Source: Dongshaea marina
GTDB taxonomy: Bacteria; Pseudomonadota; Gammaproteobacteria; Enterobacterales; Aeromonadaceae
DNA length: 64,000 nucleotides
Reading direction: 5' to 3'
Assembly: GCF_003072645.1 (NCBI RefSeq)
Contig: NZ_CP028897.1
Span: 4,229,658 to 4,293,657, forward strand
Part shown: positions 20,105 to 32,883 of the stretch, piece by piece
Numbering within the stretch: the first letter of the stretch is position 1
Layout of the letters: the number at the start of each line of letters is the position of its first letter
Made by a program: the position numbers and the translations under genes
Notes under the pieces: generated by a model
What the model saw: only the letters and a program-made list of their open reading frames with translations
What the model was told of the DNA's origin: nothing
Database searches by the model: none

Positions 20105-20330
20105 AAGTTACTTGCAGAGTAACATAGCGCGAGGGAGCGATACCGAACAGGGAAGGTTTATCAGGGATGATAAATGCATCGCGCGAAGTAAGATTTTGCC
20201 TACTTTTGACGATCCAAAAGTAGGGCGCAGTCGGCAACTAACACCGATTATCATCCATGATAATCCTTTCCAGTTCAGCGTCCTGCCTCTCGTTACGTTA
20301 CTCCGGAAGTAACTTCACCCATGGTTATCG
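20105..20330. repeat. Intergenic repeat cluster with TACTTTTG palindrome and hairpins
   Basis: The 341-base gap between plsY and tsaD has no gene. It holds GTTACT/AGTAAC hairpins at both ends (about 20107 and 20295), a TTTATC stem with loop AGGGAT (20157-20174), the palindrome CCTACTTTTG/CAAAAGTAGG (20199-20224) and a GATTATC stem with loop ATCCAT (20246-20265). The TACTTTTG palindrome recurs at 34360, 50228 and 55115. Its loop (ACGATC) is the reverse complement of the others, so this copy is inverted. Confidence 0.7.
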
Positions 20331-20435
20331 CTGCATTCGCATATCCATATACATTGGCACTGCCGACAGGGTTTGCCGCTGTTCAGCAAACCAAGATCAT
20401 CACATAAGCGCTAAGGACAATAACGCTTCGCAACA

Positions 20436-21448
20436 CTAAAGTGCTGGCAACTCGTCAATCGGCCAGCGTGGCGTTGCCTTGATCGAAAGCTCCTCGGTCT
20501 GCCCCGCCTTAAGGCGTATCAAGCCTGCATACGCAATCATCGCCCCATTATCGGTACAAAACTCAGAACGTGGGTAGAACACCTCGCCACCAAGTTTCTC
20601 CATCATCTGCTCCAGCTCACGGCGCAGATGACGGTTGGCACTCACCCCTCCGGCGATCACCAGCCGCTTAAGCCCGGTCTGCTTGAGGGCCCGGCGACAC
20701 TTAATCAGCAGGGTGTCGACTACTGCATCCTCAAAGGCCCGGGCGATATCTGCCAATGCATCGGGATCATCCTGATGCGCCGCTATGGTGTTGGCGGCAA
20801 AGGTTTTAAGCCCGGAGAAGCTAAAGTCCAGCCCGGGCCTATCGGTCATCGGCCGCGGGAAGTGAAAGCGTTCGCTATTGCCCTGCTCGGCAAGCTTTGA
20901 GAGCCGGGGTCCACCCGGGTAGTCCAGTCCCAGAAGCTTAGCTGTCTTATCAAAGGCCTCCCCGGCCGCATCATCGATAGACTCACCCAGGATCTCGTAC
21001 TCCCCGACGCCCTTGACGCACACCAGCAGGGTGTGACCACCTGAGACTAAGAGTGCAATAAAGGGAAACTCCGGGATTTCATCTTCAAGCATGGGGGCTA
21101 ACAGGTGGCCCTCCATGTGATGGACCGCCACTGCGGGTTTATCCCAGGCCATCGCCAAAGAGCGGCCAATGGTGGCCCCTACTAATAAAGCCCCATCAAG
21201 CCGGGACCTGCGGTAAAAGCGACCCCATCGATAGAATCTTTATCACAGTTTGCTTCTTTAAGAGCCGCCTGGATCAGTGGAATCGTCTTACGTACATGAT
21301 CCCGGGAAGCGAGCTCAGGTACGACGCCACCATAGTCAGCGTGCAGTTTTACCTGGCTATATAACTGATGAGACAGTAGCCCCTGCTCGTCATCATAAAT
21401 GGCTATTCCTGTCTCATCACAGGAGGTTTCAATGCCCAAAACCCGCAT
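20436..21448 (-). CDS. tsaD: tRNA threonylcarbamoyladenosine transferase (one frameshift as sequenced)
   Basis: TsaD transfers the threonylcarbamoyl group to A37 of ANN-decoding tRNAs together with TsaB and TsaE; it is essential in most bacteria. The opening [19 protein letters not shown], the metal-binding [10 protein letters not shown] and the sugar-kinase-like [11 protein letters not shown] and [13 protein letters not shown] motifs are clear. The frame breaks at 21191-21194: adding one base to the CCCC run gives [19 protein letters not shown] and a 337-residue protein, exactly the E. coli length. The break is therefore almost certainly a sequence error. The gene is divergent from rpsU, as in E. 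coli. Confidence 0.95.
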
Positions 21449-21575
21449 TCTAAACTCGTCTCTTCGCTGAAAATCTGCCGGTATGTTACCTTGTGTCGTT
21501 TTTTCAGGCTACTCTGATCTGATGTGGGGTTTACTTTTGTAGGCGCTTCATATTAAAATTCGGCACCAAAATTAG

Positions 21576-21842
<267 letters not shown>

Positions 21843-21855
21843 GAGAGGTTGAGGG

Positions 21856-22299
21856 ATGTCCCTGAAGGATCAGATAACCGAGCAACAGAAAACTGCGATG
21901 CGTGCCAAGGAAAAAGTCCGCTTAGGCACGCTGCGCATGTTGATGGCTGAGGTCAAACAGAAAGAGGTCGATCAAAGAATCGTTCTTGATGACGAGGCAA
22001 TCATCGCGGTACTCACCAAGATGGTTAAGCAGCGTAAAGATTCAGTCAGTCAATATGAAGCAGCAGGTCGCCAGGATCTTGCTGATGTCGAAACCGCTGA
22101 AATTGCCGTCCTGCAGGAATTTTTGCCACAGCCACTGACTGCGGCAGAGATCGAGGCTCTCGTAGAGCAAGCAATTGCTGATTCAGGGGTCGACAGCATG
22201 CAAGGCATGGGCAAGGTTATGGGGCTACTCAAGCCCAAAATCCAGGGACGCGCCGATATGGGCGTCGTAAGTGGACAGGTCAAAGCAAAACTGACCTAA
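21856..22299 (+). CDS. yqeY: GatB/YqeY domain protein
   Basis: A 147-residue, helical YqeY-family protein (MSLKDQITEQQKTAMRAKEKVRLGTLRML; QEFLPQPLTAAEIEALV; GMGKVMGLLKPKIQGRADM). The domain is related to the tail domain of GatB and is thought to contact tRNA, but its cellular role is not established. It lies between rpsU and dnaG, a usual position in Vibrionaceae, Aeromonas and Shewanella-type genomes but not in E. coli. Confidence 0.93.
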   Translation: MSLKDQITEQQKTAMRAKEKVRLGTLRMLMAEVKQKEVDQRIVLDDEAIIAVLTKMVKQRKDSVSQYEAAGRQDLADVETAEIAVLQEFLPQPLTAAEIEALVEQAIADSGVDSMQGMGKVMGLLKPKIQGRADMGVVSGQVKAKLT

Positions 22300-22383
22300 G
22301 CTTACACCCTCCTCTTTTGTAGGCACCAGCCGTGCTTTGAGCAATCAGGGCACGGCTTGTTTTTTATCTGGAGCTGAATAATA

Positions 22384-24148
22384 GTGGCTGGACGCATTCC
22401 ACAAGCATTTATTGCCGAACTACTCGCTCGTACAGATATTGTCGATCTGATCGACCAAAGGGTTCACCTGAAAAAGGCCGGCAAAAACTACCAGGCCTGT
22501 TGCCCGTTCCACCAGGAAAAGACCCCTCCTTTACCGTTAGTCCAGATAAACAGTTTTACCATTGCTTCGGCTGTGGAGCCCATGGCAACGCCATCAGCTT
22601 TTTGATGGAATATGATGCGATGGAGTTCCCCGATGCAGTGCAGGATCTGGCATCCCTGTTTGGCCTGGAGGTTCCGCGAGAAGGAGGCAAGCCTCAGGAG
22701 CCATCGATTAGCCGGGATGAGCGCCAGACCCTGAACTCCATGATGAGCTATACCAGCAAGCTCTATCAGCACCAGCTGCTCCAATCGAGCGATGCCCGGG
22801 AATACCTGACACAGCGCGGCCTGAGTTCCCAGGTGATCGAGCGTTTTTGTATCGGATATACCCCGGATGAGTGGACCCGGGTCAAGGACAGGCTCCAGAA
22901 AAAGGGAGCCAGCGAGCAGCAGCTGCAGCGCCTTGGCTTGACCATCTACAACGAAGAGCACCGCCGTAGCTACGACCGGTTTCGTAACCGGATCATGTTC
23001 CCGATCCGTGATCGCATGGGCCGGGTTATCGGCTTTGGTGGCCGGGTCCTCGGCGAGGGAACTCCCAAGTATCTCAACTCGCCCGAGACTGAGCTCTATC
23101 ACAAGGGCCAGGAGCTCTACGGATTGTATGAGCTCAGGCAGATCAATCCCAACCCGCCACGAGTGCTGGTAGTTGAGGGCTATATGGATGTAGTGGCCCT
23201 AGCTCAGTTTGAGATCGATTATGCGGTTGCCTCTCTTGGTACCTCCACTACAGCGGATCAGCTGTTTCGGCTGTTCCGTACCAGTGATGAGATTATCTGC
23301 TGTTACGATGGTGACCAGGCCGGTCGCGATGCCGCCTGGCGCGCCCTGCAAAACGCCCTGCCCTACCTGCAGGATGGCCGCTCGCTGAAATTTATCTTCC
23401 TTCCTCAGGGGAAGATCCCGACTCCATGGTACGCAGTCAGGGTAAGGAAGCCTTTGAGGCACTACTGAATGAAGCCATGCCCTTTGGTGAATTTATGTTT
23501 GAGCGGCTGACTCAGGATCAGCGGCTCGATGGCGAAGCGGCGCAAAATGCGATCGCGAACCAGGCGGTGACTATGATCCGTCAGGTCCCCGATGGCTTTA
23601 ACCGGGAGGGCCTCATCACCCTGCTGTCGCGCCAGTTACGCTGGGGTGAAAACGAAAAGCGCCTGCGTCAGTTGATTAGCAGCGCTCCGGCCAGCGACTC
23701 AAAGAGCAAAAGTTCTGCCAATGATCTCAAGCTCACCCCGGTGCGCCGGGCGATTGCCATGATCCTGCAACACCCGGAGCTGGCGGCCGAGCTCCCCGAG
23801 ATGCCGGAATTGACCGAGTTGGATCTCACCGGGATGCCTTTTTTGCTGGAGCTACTGGCCCAGATCAAGGGAATGGAATCCCCGACTACCGGGCTGCTGC
23901 TGGAGTTGTGGCGTGGTAAGCGCGAGGAAAAAGCACTGGCGCAACTGGCGACGGCGGATATATTCCAGAATCTCAATGTTCAGCTCAGTGGTGAAATTGA
24001 TGTCTGGCAGGAGATGCTGGATACCTTCGAAAGATTCTATGTAGAGTGTCTCAAACAGCGCCTGAGTGAACTACAAAAAAGGGGAGAACAGGGTAAATTA
24101 ACCCCAAATGAAGCCGAAGAGCTAATTATATTACTAAAAGAGTTGTAA
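22384..24148 (+). CDS. dnaG: DNA primase (two frameshifts as sequenced)
   Basis: DnaG makes RNA primers at the replication fork. Visible domains are the N-terminal CHC2 zinc finger ([12 protein letters not shown]...[11 protein letters not shown]), the catalytic TOPRIM core ([27 protein letters not shown]) and the C-terminal helicase-binding region. The start is GTG 22384 (AGRIPQAFI). Three overlapping frames fuse when one C is added at 22523-22526 ([12 protein letters not shown]) and one G at 23408-23411 ([16 protein letters not shown]), giving 588 residues. Because dnaG is essential, two genuine frameshifts are implausible; this is the best internal evidence for consensus errors. Confidence 0.96.
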
Positions 24149-24291
24149 CAGGCCTTGAAATTTATCCTGATGACCTCTATATCTCTTGTACTATGCCCGT
24201 AGCTCGGGAATCGCTCACTCATTGTTCGAGACATAAGTCTCAGCCTGACAAGAAGCTGGCTGTGGAGGCACATTTATCTTCGAGTAATTTT

Positions 24292-24322
24292 CCAGTCTTG
24301 TGGAAAGACTGGCCGTTTTTTA
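24292..24322 (+). terminator. Intrinsic terminator between dnaG and rpoD
   Basis: An 8-bp stem (arm CCAGTCTT) with a 4-5 base loop is followed within 3 bases by T7. It lies 143 bases after dnaG and 71 before rpoD, so rpoD must depend partly on its own promoter or on readthrough. Confidence 0.8.
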
Positions 24323-24392
24323 TTAGAATTGACTATTTCTGCGCCAAGCGCGGGAATGGCCTCGTTTGAAACACCTAAACCGGATGATCTCT

Positions 24393-26234
<1,842 letters not shown>

Positions 26235-26253
26235 GTCTGTTTTTTAAGCAAAC

Positions 26254-26274
26254 GCCCGTCAAATGGCGGGCTTT
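26254..26274 (+). terminator. Weak stem-loop after rpoD
   Basis: GCCCG pairs with CGGGC across an 8-base loop and is followed by TTT only. It lies 20 bases after rpoD and just before the tRNA promoter, so it may be a weak terminator. Confidence 0.5.
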
Positions 26275-26277
26275 GCA

Positions 26278-26306
26278 TAGACACCCCAGAATTATCTTTA
26301 TATAAT
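26278..26306 (+). promoter_or_regulatory. Promoter of tRNA-Ile2
   Basis: The -35 box TAGACA (26278-26283), a 17-base spacer and a perfect -10 box TATAAT (26301-26306) end 12 bases before the tRNA. This is the typical arrangement of a strong stable-RNA promoter. Confidence 0.75.
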
Positions 26307-26318
26307 CCGCAGCACATT

Positions 26319-26395
26319 GGCCCCTTAGCTCAGTTGGTTAGAGCAGTCGACTCATAATCGATTGGTCGTTGGTTCAAGTCCAACAGGGGCCACCA
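26319..26395 (+). tRNA. ileX: tRNA-Ile2 (anticodon CAU, lysidine type)
   Basis: A 77-base tRNA with the 3' CCA encoded. The acceptor stem GGCCCCT pairs with AGGGGCC, the D-arm contains AGCTCAGTTGGTTAGAGC, the anticodon loop is CTCATAA, and the T-arm is GTTGGTTCAAGTCCAAC. The CAU anticodon could mean Met. However, the body closely matches E. coli ileX, which likewise lies just after rpoD, and the acceptor is not that of an initiator, so this should be the AUA-reading Ile tRNA modified by TilS. It has its own promoter and terminator. Confidence 0.92.
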
Positions 26396-26408
26396 TATTC
26401 TGAGAAAG

Positions 26409-26435
26409 CCGGAGAGGATCCTCTCCGGTTTTTTT
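26409..26435 (+). terminator. Terminator of tRNA-Ile2
   Basis: A perfect 8-bp stem (CCGGAGAG/CTCTCCGG) with loop GATC is followed by T7. It lies 13 bases after the tRNA. Confidence 0.92.
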
Positions 26436-26599
26436 ATATCTCCCACCGAAGTCTCCTATCGAATCCCAAGCGTTTCCTCAAAACTTTGCTTTGTGATCTA
26501 TCCCCTCACAATGGCCTTTTGAGAGACCCATCCCAAAGGCATAATGACTCATCAAACCGGACTCCCCGGCCAGTGGACTGGCAACAGGATTCAACGACA

Positions 26600-28574
26600 A
26601 TGGATCACCTTAAACCTCTGACGACCACTCTTGCGGTGGAAAACCCGGACGAACTGGACACCGTCTGGGAGTTTTTTCAAAAACATCACTGGATCGCCCC
26701 CGGAGCACATCACACCCCGGTCACCGATGCCTGGGAGCGCTGCCGTCGCCAAAGCAATCCATTCACCTGGAATCCACCCCATGTTGCCTCCGGCAGCACG
26801 TTTCGCTCGCTGCTCAATCGCAATCGCAACCTGCTGGCGATCACCCAGACCCTGATCGAAGACACTCTTAGCCTGCTTCCGAATAAGCACTGCGCATTAG
26901 CCGTGACCGATGAAACCGGCTGCACCCTGATGATGGGCGGGACTCCCGGGCTCTGTGAGAGCCTGCAAAAGCTGGGCCTTCAGGAGGGAGCCTTCTGGAG
27001 TGAGGGACAGATTGGCAGCAATGCGATAAGCCAGAGTATCCACCTGAGCGACCCCGTTTCCATGTATGGCTCGGAGCACTTCAATCGCACGCTTCACGAC
27101 TATGCTACCCACGCAGCCCCGGTGTTTAGTCTCGATGGCAGGCTCAGGGGATAATTGCCATCATCACCGAGCGCTCAGACTATCAGGAGCAGGATTGTGC
27201 CCTGATCACCCTGTGTGCCCGCGAGGCAACCAGCATGTTTCAACTGGAGACCAGCCTTGCTGAATCCAATCATATCCTGAGCCAGCGCGATGCCCTGTTG
27301 AGCGGGATGGATGATGGCCTGATCGCCTGGGATAGCAACAACCGGTTAAGCTACATGAACCAACAGGCAGAGAAGCTGCTGGGGTTTGATAAAGACAGGG
27401 TGATCGGAAAGTCTCTGGAGAGCATGCTGCTGTTCCCCCCCCTGCTTCAGGCGGCTATCTCTCAGGAGCAACCCCTGTCACGAGTCGATATCACCTTTGA
27501 GTGCCTTGAGCGCTTTATCGAAGCAACCGTGAGCCTCAAGCCGGTCGCCCATGAGAGCTATCTGCTGTTTTTTCATCCGCCGGAAACCGCAAAAGCCCAT
27601 CTCCAGCACAGGGCGGGCAGTAATATTCGCCTGAGTTTCGACTCTTTTATCGCCCGCTCCAACCAGATGAAGCAGGTGATCACCATAGCGAAGCGCGCCA
27701 GTAAAACAGCCTCCCCGGTACTCTTGCTGGGCGAGAACGGCACCGGCAAGCGGCAACTGGCGATGGCGATTCATAATCAGGGCCTGCGAAACCATGGCCC
27801 CTTCATCTGTGTAAATTGCCAGGATCTCAGCATGGATCAGATGATGCGTGAGCTGTTTGGGACAGATGAAGGAGAAGGTCAGAGCTCAAAAGCGGAGCAG
27901 GCGAACGGCGGTACCCTCTATCTTGAACACATAGAGTGCCTGAGCAAGCCCGCTCAGACCATGCTGTTACAGATGCTAAGAAACAACACCACCAGTCGCT
28001 ACCAGAGTAATCGATTGATCCCGGTTCGGTTAAACCTCATCTGCAGTAGCCAGCTTGACCCTCAGACTCTGTTACAACAGGTACACTTCAGCCACCAGCT
28101 CTATTACGCCATTAGCCCGATTGAGCTACATATCCCCCCTTGAGAGAGCGCCGTGATGATCTTGAGGCTCTGATCAAACGCCAGTTGGAGCAGCTCGCCA
28201 GTCAGCATCGCACCCCTTTGACCCTGGCAAAAACCGCTCTCGAGCAGCTATGCCATTACCGCTGGCCCGGCAATATTCCGGAGCTCTATAAGCAGCTCGA
28301 AAATATGGTGTTGCACCGTCACAGCAACCACATCGGACTCAGAGAGCTACCTGCAGAGATCATTCAGCCGCAGCAAAGCCCGCAGACCGAGGGGGAAGCC
28401 CTGATCCAACCTTTGGAGCTTATCGAAAAGCAGGCGATTCAACACGCCTGGACCCTCTGTGAGGGAAAAGCCACAGAAACCGCCAAGGCGCTGGGGATAG
28501 GGCGCACCACCTTGTGGCGAAAACTCAAAAAATACCGACTCATTGAGGGGGATGAGAGCCTGCCGGGACAGTAA
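26600..28574 (+). CDS. dhaR: DhaR-type activator of the dihydroxyacetone kinase operon (two frameshifts as sequenced)
   Basis: After repair 658 residues (E. coli DhaR is 639). It has an N-terminal GAF-like sensor domain (about 60-200), a PAS domain (about 230-300), an AAA domain of the bacterial-enhancer type (Walker A GENGTGKRQLA; ANGGTLYLEHIE) and a Fis-type HTH at the C terminus (ATETAKALGIGRTTLWRKLKKY). The sigma-54 contact loop GAFTGA is missing; that stretch reads GTDEGEGQSSKAEQANGG. E. coli DhaR lacks it too and acts with sigma-70. Repair needs one G at 27147-27150 and one C at 28134-28139. It is convergent with dhaM. Confidence 0.9.
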
Positions 28575-28622
28575 AAACAAAAAGCCAGGCGCAGGCCCGA
28601 CTTTGCAGATTTGAAGAGTAAC

Positions 28623-31042
28623 TCAGGCTAGGAATAGCTTACGGATCTGGCTTTTGAGAGCCGGGAGCCTGCTGGCGCTGGCGCTGAGCTTCTCAACCCC
28701 AAGCTTTAACAAAAGCTCAGTCACCTTGGGATCCCCCGCCATCTCACCACACATACTCACCGGGATCCCCGCATTTTTAGCCGCCTCGCAGGTAAGCTCT
28801 ATCGCCCGCAGGACCGCTGGCTGGTGGTAATCTACCAGTTCAGAAACCGCAGGATTACCCCGATCGGCCGCCATCACATATTGAGTCAGATCATTGGTTC
28901 CGATAGAGAAAAAGTCAGACTCCTCAGCCAGTGCATCGGCACACAACACTGCGGCAGGCACCTCGATCATGATCCCAACCGGCATGGGGTAGCGCCCGGC
29001 ATCCAGCCCAAGCTCCTGGCGACACTCCTCAAGCAGTGCCTTAACCGCCTTAAGCTCTGCCACCTTGGCAATCATAGGGATCATCAGCTGGATATTGCCG
29101 CAGCTGGCATTCGCCCGCAGCACCGCCTTGAGCTGATCCTTAAGCAGCTTGTGATCTTGCAGACATAAGCGGATCCCCCGCAGCCCCAGAAATGGATTCT
29201 CCTCACTGGCCATCGGATAGGTAGCCAGAGGCTTATCCCCTCCCACATCCAGACTACGAATGGTCAGTGGGTTCGGGCTGAACCGACTGGCGATCTCCCG
29301 ATAAACTTCAAACTGATGCAGCTCTGAGGGAAGCTCACTGCATCCCTGGAACAGGAACTCGGTGCGCATCAGACCTACTCCCTCGGCGCCCAGCTCCAGG
29401 GCCGAGCTAACATCCTCAGCTCCACCGATATTTGCCATCACCGGAACCTGCCGACCATCCAGGGTGATCGCCTGCTGCCGGGCACTTAGCTGCTGTTGCT
29501 GTCTATCCAACACCCACTGCTCACGGCGCACCGCCAGCTTCTCAAGCTGCTCGGCTCCGGGCTCAAGCCACAGCCGCCCCTCAAAGCCATCCACACATAC
29601 CGATTGCCCCTCGCTGACCTGCTGCAAACAATCTCGTACCTGGACAAGCGCAGGGATCCCCTTGGCCCGAGCCAGGATAGCGGTATGGGAGGTCGATCCC
29701 CCGCCACTAAGACAGATCGCAAGTACCTTGTTCGAGTCCAGCTTAGCGGTATCTGATGGCAGCAGGTCTTCGGCGAACAGAATCGAGGGTTGGCTCAGCA
29801 CCACTCCCATCTCCTGTGTCTCACCACAAAGCTCGTTCATCAGCTGCCGCCCTATATCCCAGACATCGGCCTCCCGGGCTCTCATATAGTCACTTGTGGC
29901 ATTCCGGTAGCTCTGGGCAAGTTCGGTCACTGCATCGAACCAGGCCTGCTCGCAATGAACCCCAGACTCAATCCGTGCGCTGACATCCGCAGACAACTCA
30001 GGATCCATCAGCATCAGCCGATGAGCCTCAAAGATCTGGGCATGTTCCTCACCCAGCTGCTTTACTGCCTGGTTATACTGCCTGGTTAGCTGCTCGCTTA
30101 CCCTGCTTCGCGCCTGCTCAAAACACTCCATCTCCTCACGATGAGAGCTGAAGCTACGCCCTGAGGGCTCGGACATCACCGGCTTGAAGATCACCGCCGG
30201 ACCACTGACGATCCCCTCACAAACCGGGATCCCGGCAATCGCTCCCGGCTCACAGGACTCTGAGCTCTCGCTGGCTGAAACCTCGGTCAGACTCTCGGCA
30301 ACCTGGCTATCAATTGACTCACCGAAATCTCTTTGAGCCAGGGCACTGAACGCTTCGACCAACTCCCTGGCATCCGGGCCCTGGGCTCTTAACTGGATCT
30401 GCTCCTCAGCAAGAACCCCCAGCCTGGCGATACCATTGAGACTCTTGGCATTGACCCGATGCTCGCCCTTACACAGCTGGACCTCGGACTCAAAACCCGC
30501 GATCGCATTGACGATGGCAGCCGCCGGGCGGGCATGCAACCCATGGGGGTTTCTTACCAACCACTCAAAGGTCAGAGCCTGTGCCACATCCAGCTTTCCG
30601 AGTTCACTGTTTGATGAAGAGGCAGGAACCTCAAGCTCCCCAAGATGCTCCTGTTTGGCTGACAGTGCTCCTAAGGCCTCCTCACAAACCGTTTCAAGGG
30701 GAAGGCCCGCCGCCGCGGCAACAGCCGCAGCCATGGTCCCCTCCACCACGGGAGCGGCACAGAGCTTGGTCTTAGCCGCTATCGCCGGATCAACCAATTC
30801 AAGAGCCATCTCTGCACTGAGCAAGGCACTCCCCAGATCCATCAGCACCAGGACACCCTGATCATCACTGACCGTCTCGATCGCCTGCATCACGGCAATT
30901 GCGTCGGTACCAATTGGATTATCTGGATCATCAACCCCCCGGCGACCGCCAGTGGACAGCGTCCCCGGGTCATCTGGGTTGCCAACTCGCTCACTCCCTG
31001 AGCCAGTTGACGACTGTGGGAAACTACAACAATTCCTACCAT
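28623..31042 (-). CDS. dhaM: PTS phosphotransferase DhaM fused to HPr and full-length Enzyme I (one frameshift as sequenced)
   Basis: After repair 806 residues. Domain order is a mannose-type EIIA (VGIVVVSHSRQLAQG, His near residue 10), HPr (NPHGLHARPAA), then a complete Enzyme I (phospho-His in GGGSTSHTAILARA; PEP-binding core GAEGVGLMRTEFLF and MSMCGEMAGDP-type ending). E. coli DhaM has only a truncated EI. Here the PEP-binding domain is complete, so the protein could in principle take phosphate directly from PEP. It phosphorylates the ADP held in DhaL. The true start is ATG 31042; the first 36 residues are in another frame until one base is added to the C6 run at 30935-30940. Confidence 0.92.
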
Positions 31043-31048
31043 CTTTAC

Positions 31049-31684
31049 CTAGCTCCCCTGCACAACCTGGTTGAGGGCATGAACCATCATCATACTTGAT
31101 GTCGCCCCCGGATCCTGATGACCAACACTGCGCTCCCCGAGGTAACTAGCACGGCCTTTCTTGGCGCGCATCCCTATGGTGGAGACGACAGCCTCATCCG
31201 CAATCTCTGTCAGTTGCGGCAACATCTGAGAGATACTCTTGCCCTGCTCTGCTGCCTGGTTTGCTGCTTCGACGACCGGCCACCAGAGATCGCACATGGT
31301 TTTATCACCGGGCTGAGCTTTGCCACGGGCCACTACGCCATCAACTCCGGCCCCCAGAAGCTTGGCAAAATCTGTCGCCGAAAGCGACTCCTTGCCATCC
31401 ACGGCACTCGCTGCCCGGATAAAAAAGGTGCCATACAGGGGGCCACTTGCTCCGCCGACACTTGATAACAGAGTCATGCCAACTGTCTTGAGCAGGGTCG
31501 ACATCGATTGCTCGGCTACCGCAGGTAGCTTCTCAGCAACCCGCTCAAATCCTCGGTTCATATTCAAACCATGATCGGCATCGCCTATATCCGCATCGAG
31601 CTGAGTCAGGTGGTCACGCTCTCTGGCAAAGGTAAGATTGCACTCGTTAATCCAATTTAGTATCTGTTGTTTATCCAGGCTCAT
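31049..31684 (-). CDS. dhaL: Dihydroxyacetone kinase subunit DhaL (ADP-binding)
   Basis: A 211-residue DhaL. The Mg/nucleotide motif DADIGDADHGLNMNRGF, the GGASGPLYGTFF loop and the ending GRASYLGERSVGHQDPGATS are all conserved. It holds ADP as a cofactor that is rephosphorylated by DhaM and passes phosphate to the DhaK-bound dihydroxyacetone. AAGGAGAG precedes two adjacent ATGs; the second (31684, MSLDKQ) matches E. coli. It starts 11 bases after the dhaK stop and is followed 6 bases later by dhaM. Confidence 0.95.
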   Translation of the reverse strand: MSLDKQQILNWINECNLTFARERDHLTQLDADIGDADHGLNMNRGFERVAEKLPAVAEQSMSTLLKTVGMTLLSSVGGASGPLYGTFFIRAASAVDGKESLSATDFAKLLGAGVDGVVARGKAQPGDKTMCDLWWPVVEAANQAAEQGKSISQMLPQLTEIADEAVVSTIGMRAKKGRASYLGERSVGHQDPGATSSMMMVHALNQVVQGS

Positions 31685-31695
31685 CATAACTCTCC

Positions 31696-32760
31696 TTAAC
31701 ATCCCCAACGCAGTGCAGGCGTGTTCACTGCTGCATCCCACAGAGACAAGATCTCCTTGTCAGCCTTGAGAAGCGTGATGGAGAAGCCCTCCATGTTCAG
31801 TGAGGTACAGTAGTTACCAACCAACTGACGGGCAATCTTGAAGTTGGCTTTCTCACAGCACTCATGGACCTTGGCGAAGGCGCCATAGAGCTCTGACTCA
31901 GGCGTTGCGCCCAGGCCATTGATCAGAACGATATACTCATCATCAGCATGGAAAGACTCGGTGACCGACTCGGTTTCGACCCACTCACCCAGCTGGCGAT
32001 CCCACAGACGCAGGGTACGGGAGTACTCGGGGCAATCCTTAATTTCACCAAACATCTGCTCCACCAGGCTGTCCAAATCCTGGTAATTGCGACGCTCAAT
32101 CCCCGGCTCACCATGGATCCCCACCCCAAACTCAACCTCATTATCCGCAAGAGTAAAGGAGGGCTTTCCTGCCGCCGGTACCACGCAGGCAGAAAGAGCC
32201 ACGCCAAAGGAGCGGGAGCGATTGTTGATCCGGCGAGCCAGCTGCTCACACTGCTCCAGGGAGGCGCCCTGTTCGGCGGCAGCGCCAACAATTTTCTCAA
32301 TCAGCACGGTCGCAGCAACACCGCGCCGCCCTGCCGTATACAGGCTGTCCTTAACGGCTACATCATCATCCACCAGCACACTACCAACGGCGATGCCATC
32401 CATATGCAGCAGCTCGACGGAGGTCTCGAAATTCAGGACATCTCCCGTATAGTTCTTGATGAAGAACAGGACGCCCGCCTGGCTATCCACAGCCTTACCA
32501 CACTCATACATCTGATCCGGAGTCGGTGAGGTAAACACCTCTCCCGGGCAGGCTGCCGTCAACATTCCCTTACCGATGAAACCTGCGTGCAGAGGCTCAT
32601 GACCGGAACCACCACCTGAGATCAGGGCCACCTTGTCTGATGCAGAGCGACGCATCAGATAGCGAGGCGTTTGATTGTAATGAAGCTCTGGATGAGCCAG
32701 GTGAATTCCCTTGAGCTGCTCTTCAACAACATCTTCCACTTTATTGATCAGTTTTTTCAT
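31696..32760 (-). CDS. dhaK: Dihydroxyacetone kinase subunit DhaK (substrate-binding)
   Basis: A 354-residue PTS-dependent DhaK. It has the substrate loop SGGGSGHEPLHAGF, the His that forms the hemiaminal with dihydroxyacetone in VGIHGEPGIERR (near residue 217), and the NYTGDVLNF segment. First gene of dhaKLM, giving dihydroxyacetone phosphate for glycolysis. In E. coli DhaK and DhaL also act as co-repressor and co-activator of DhaR; with dhaR next door the same circuit is likely. Upstream lie two matching inverted repeats and a sigma-70 promoter. Confidence 0.96.
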   Translation of the reverse strand: MKKLINKVEDVVEEQLKGIHLAHPELHYNQTPRYLMRRSASDKVALISGGGSGHEPLHAGFIGKGMLTAACPGEVFTSPTPDQMYECGKAVDSQAGVLFFIKNYTGDVLNFETSVELLHMDGIAVGSVLVDDDVAVKDSLYTAGRRGVAATVLIEKIVGAAAEQGASLEQCEQLARRINNRSRSFGVALSACVVPAAGKPSFTLADNEVEFGVGIHGEPGIERRNYQDLDSLVEQMFGEIKDCPEYSRTLRLWDRQLGEWVETESVTESFHADDEYIVLINGLGATPESELYGAFAKVHECCEKANFKIARQLVGNYCTSLNMEGFSITLLKADKEILSLWDAAVNTPALRWGC

Positions 32761-32841
32761 GTCGATTCCTTGTGTTCCAGGTTGAGGCTAATGGCAGTTA
32801 CCGGATGCCAAAGCAGTGATAACAGATCCTGAGATGACGCC

Positions 32842-32869
32842 AGTATCAACAATCAAAACCAGCGGGCAA
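32842..32869 (-). promoter_or_regulatory. Candidate sigma-70 promoter of dhaKLM
   Basis: Minus-strand -35 TTGCCC (32864-32869), 16-base spacer, -10 GATACT (32842-32847). The start point would fall near 32835, about 75 bases before the dhaK ATG. The two inverted repeats lie upstream at about -56 and -89. Assignment is by inspection only. Confidence 0.45.
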
Positions 32870-32883
32870 AAAATATTTTTTGG

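Noticed and set aside
26319-26395. tRNA-Met as identity of the CAU tRNA
   Set aside because: The body and acceptor match E. coli ileX, and the position after rpoD is the same, so the lysidine-modified Ile2 tRNA is more likely.
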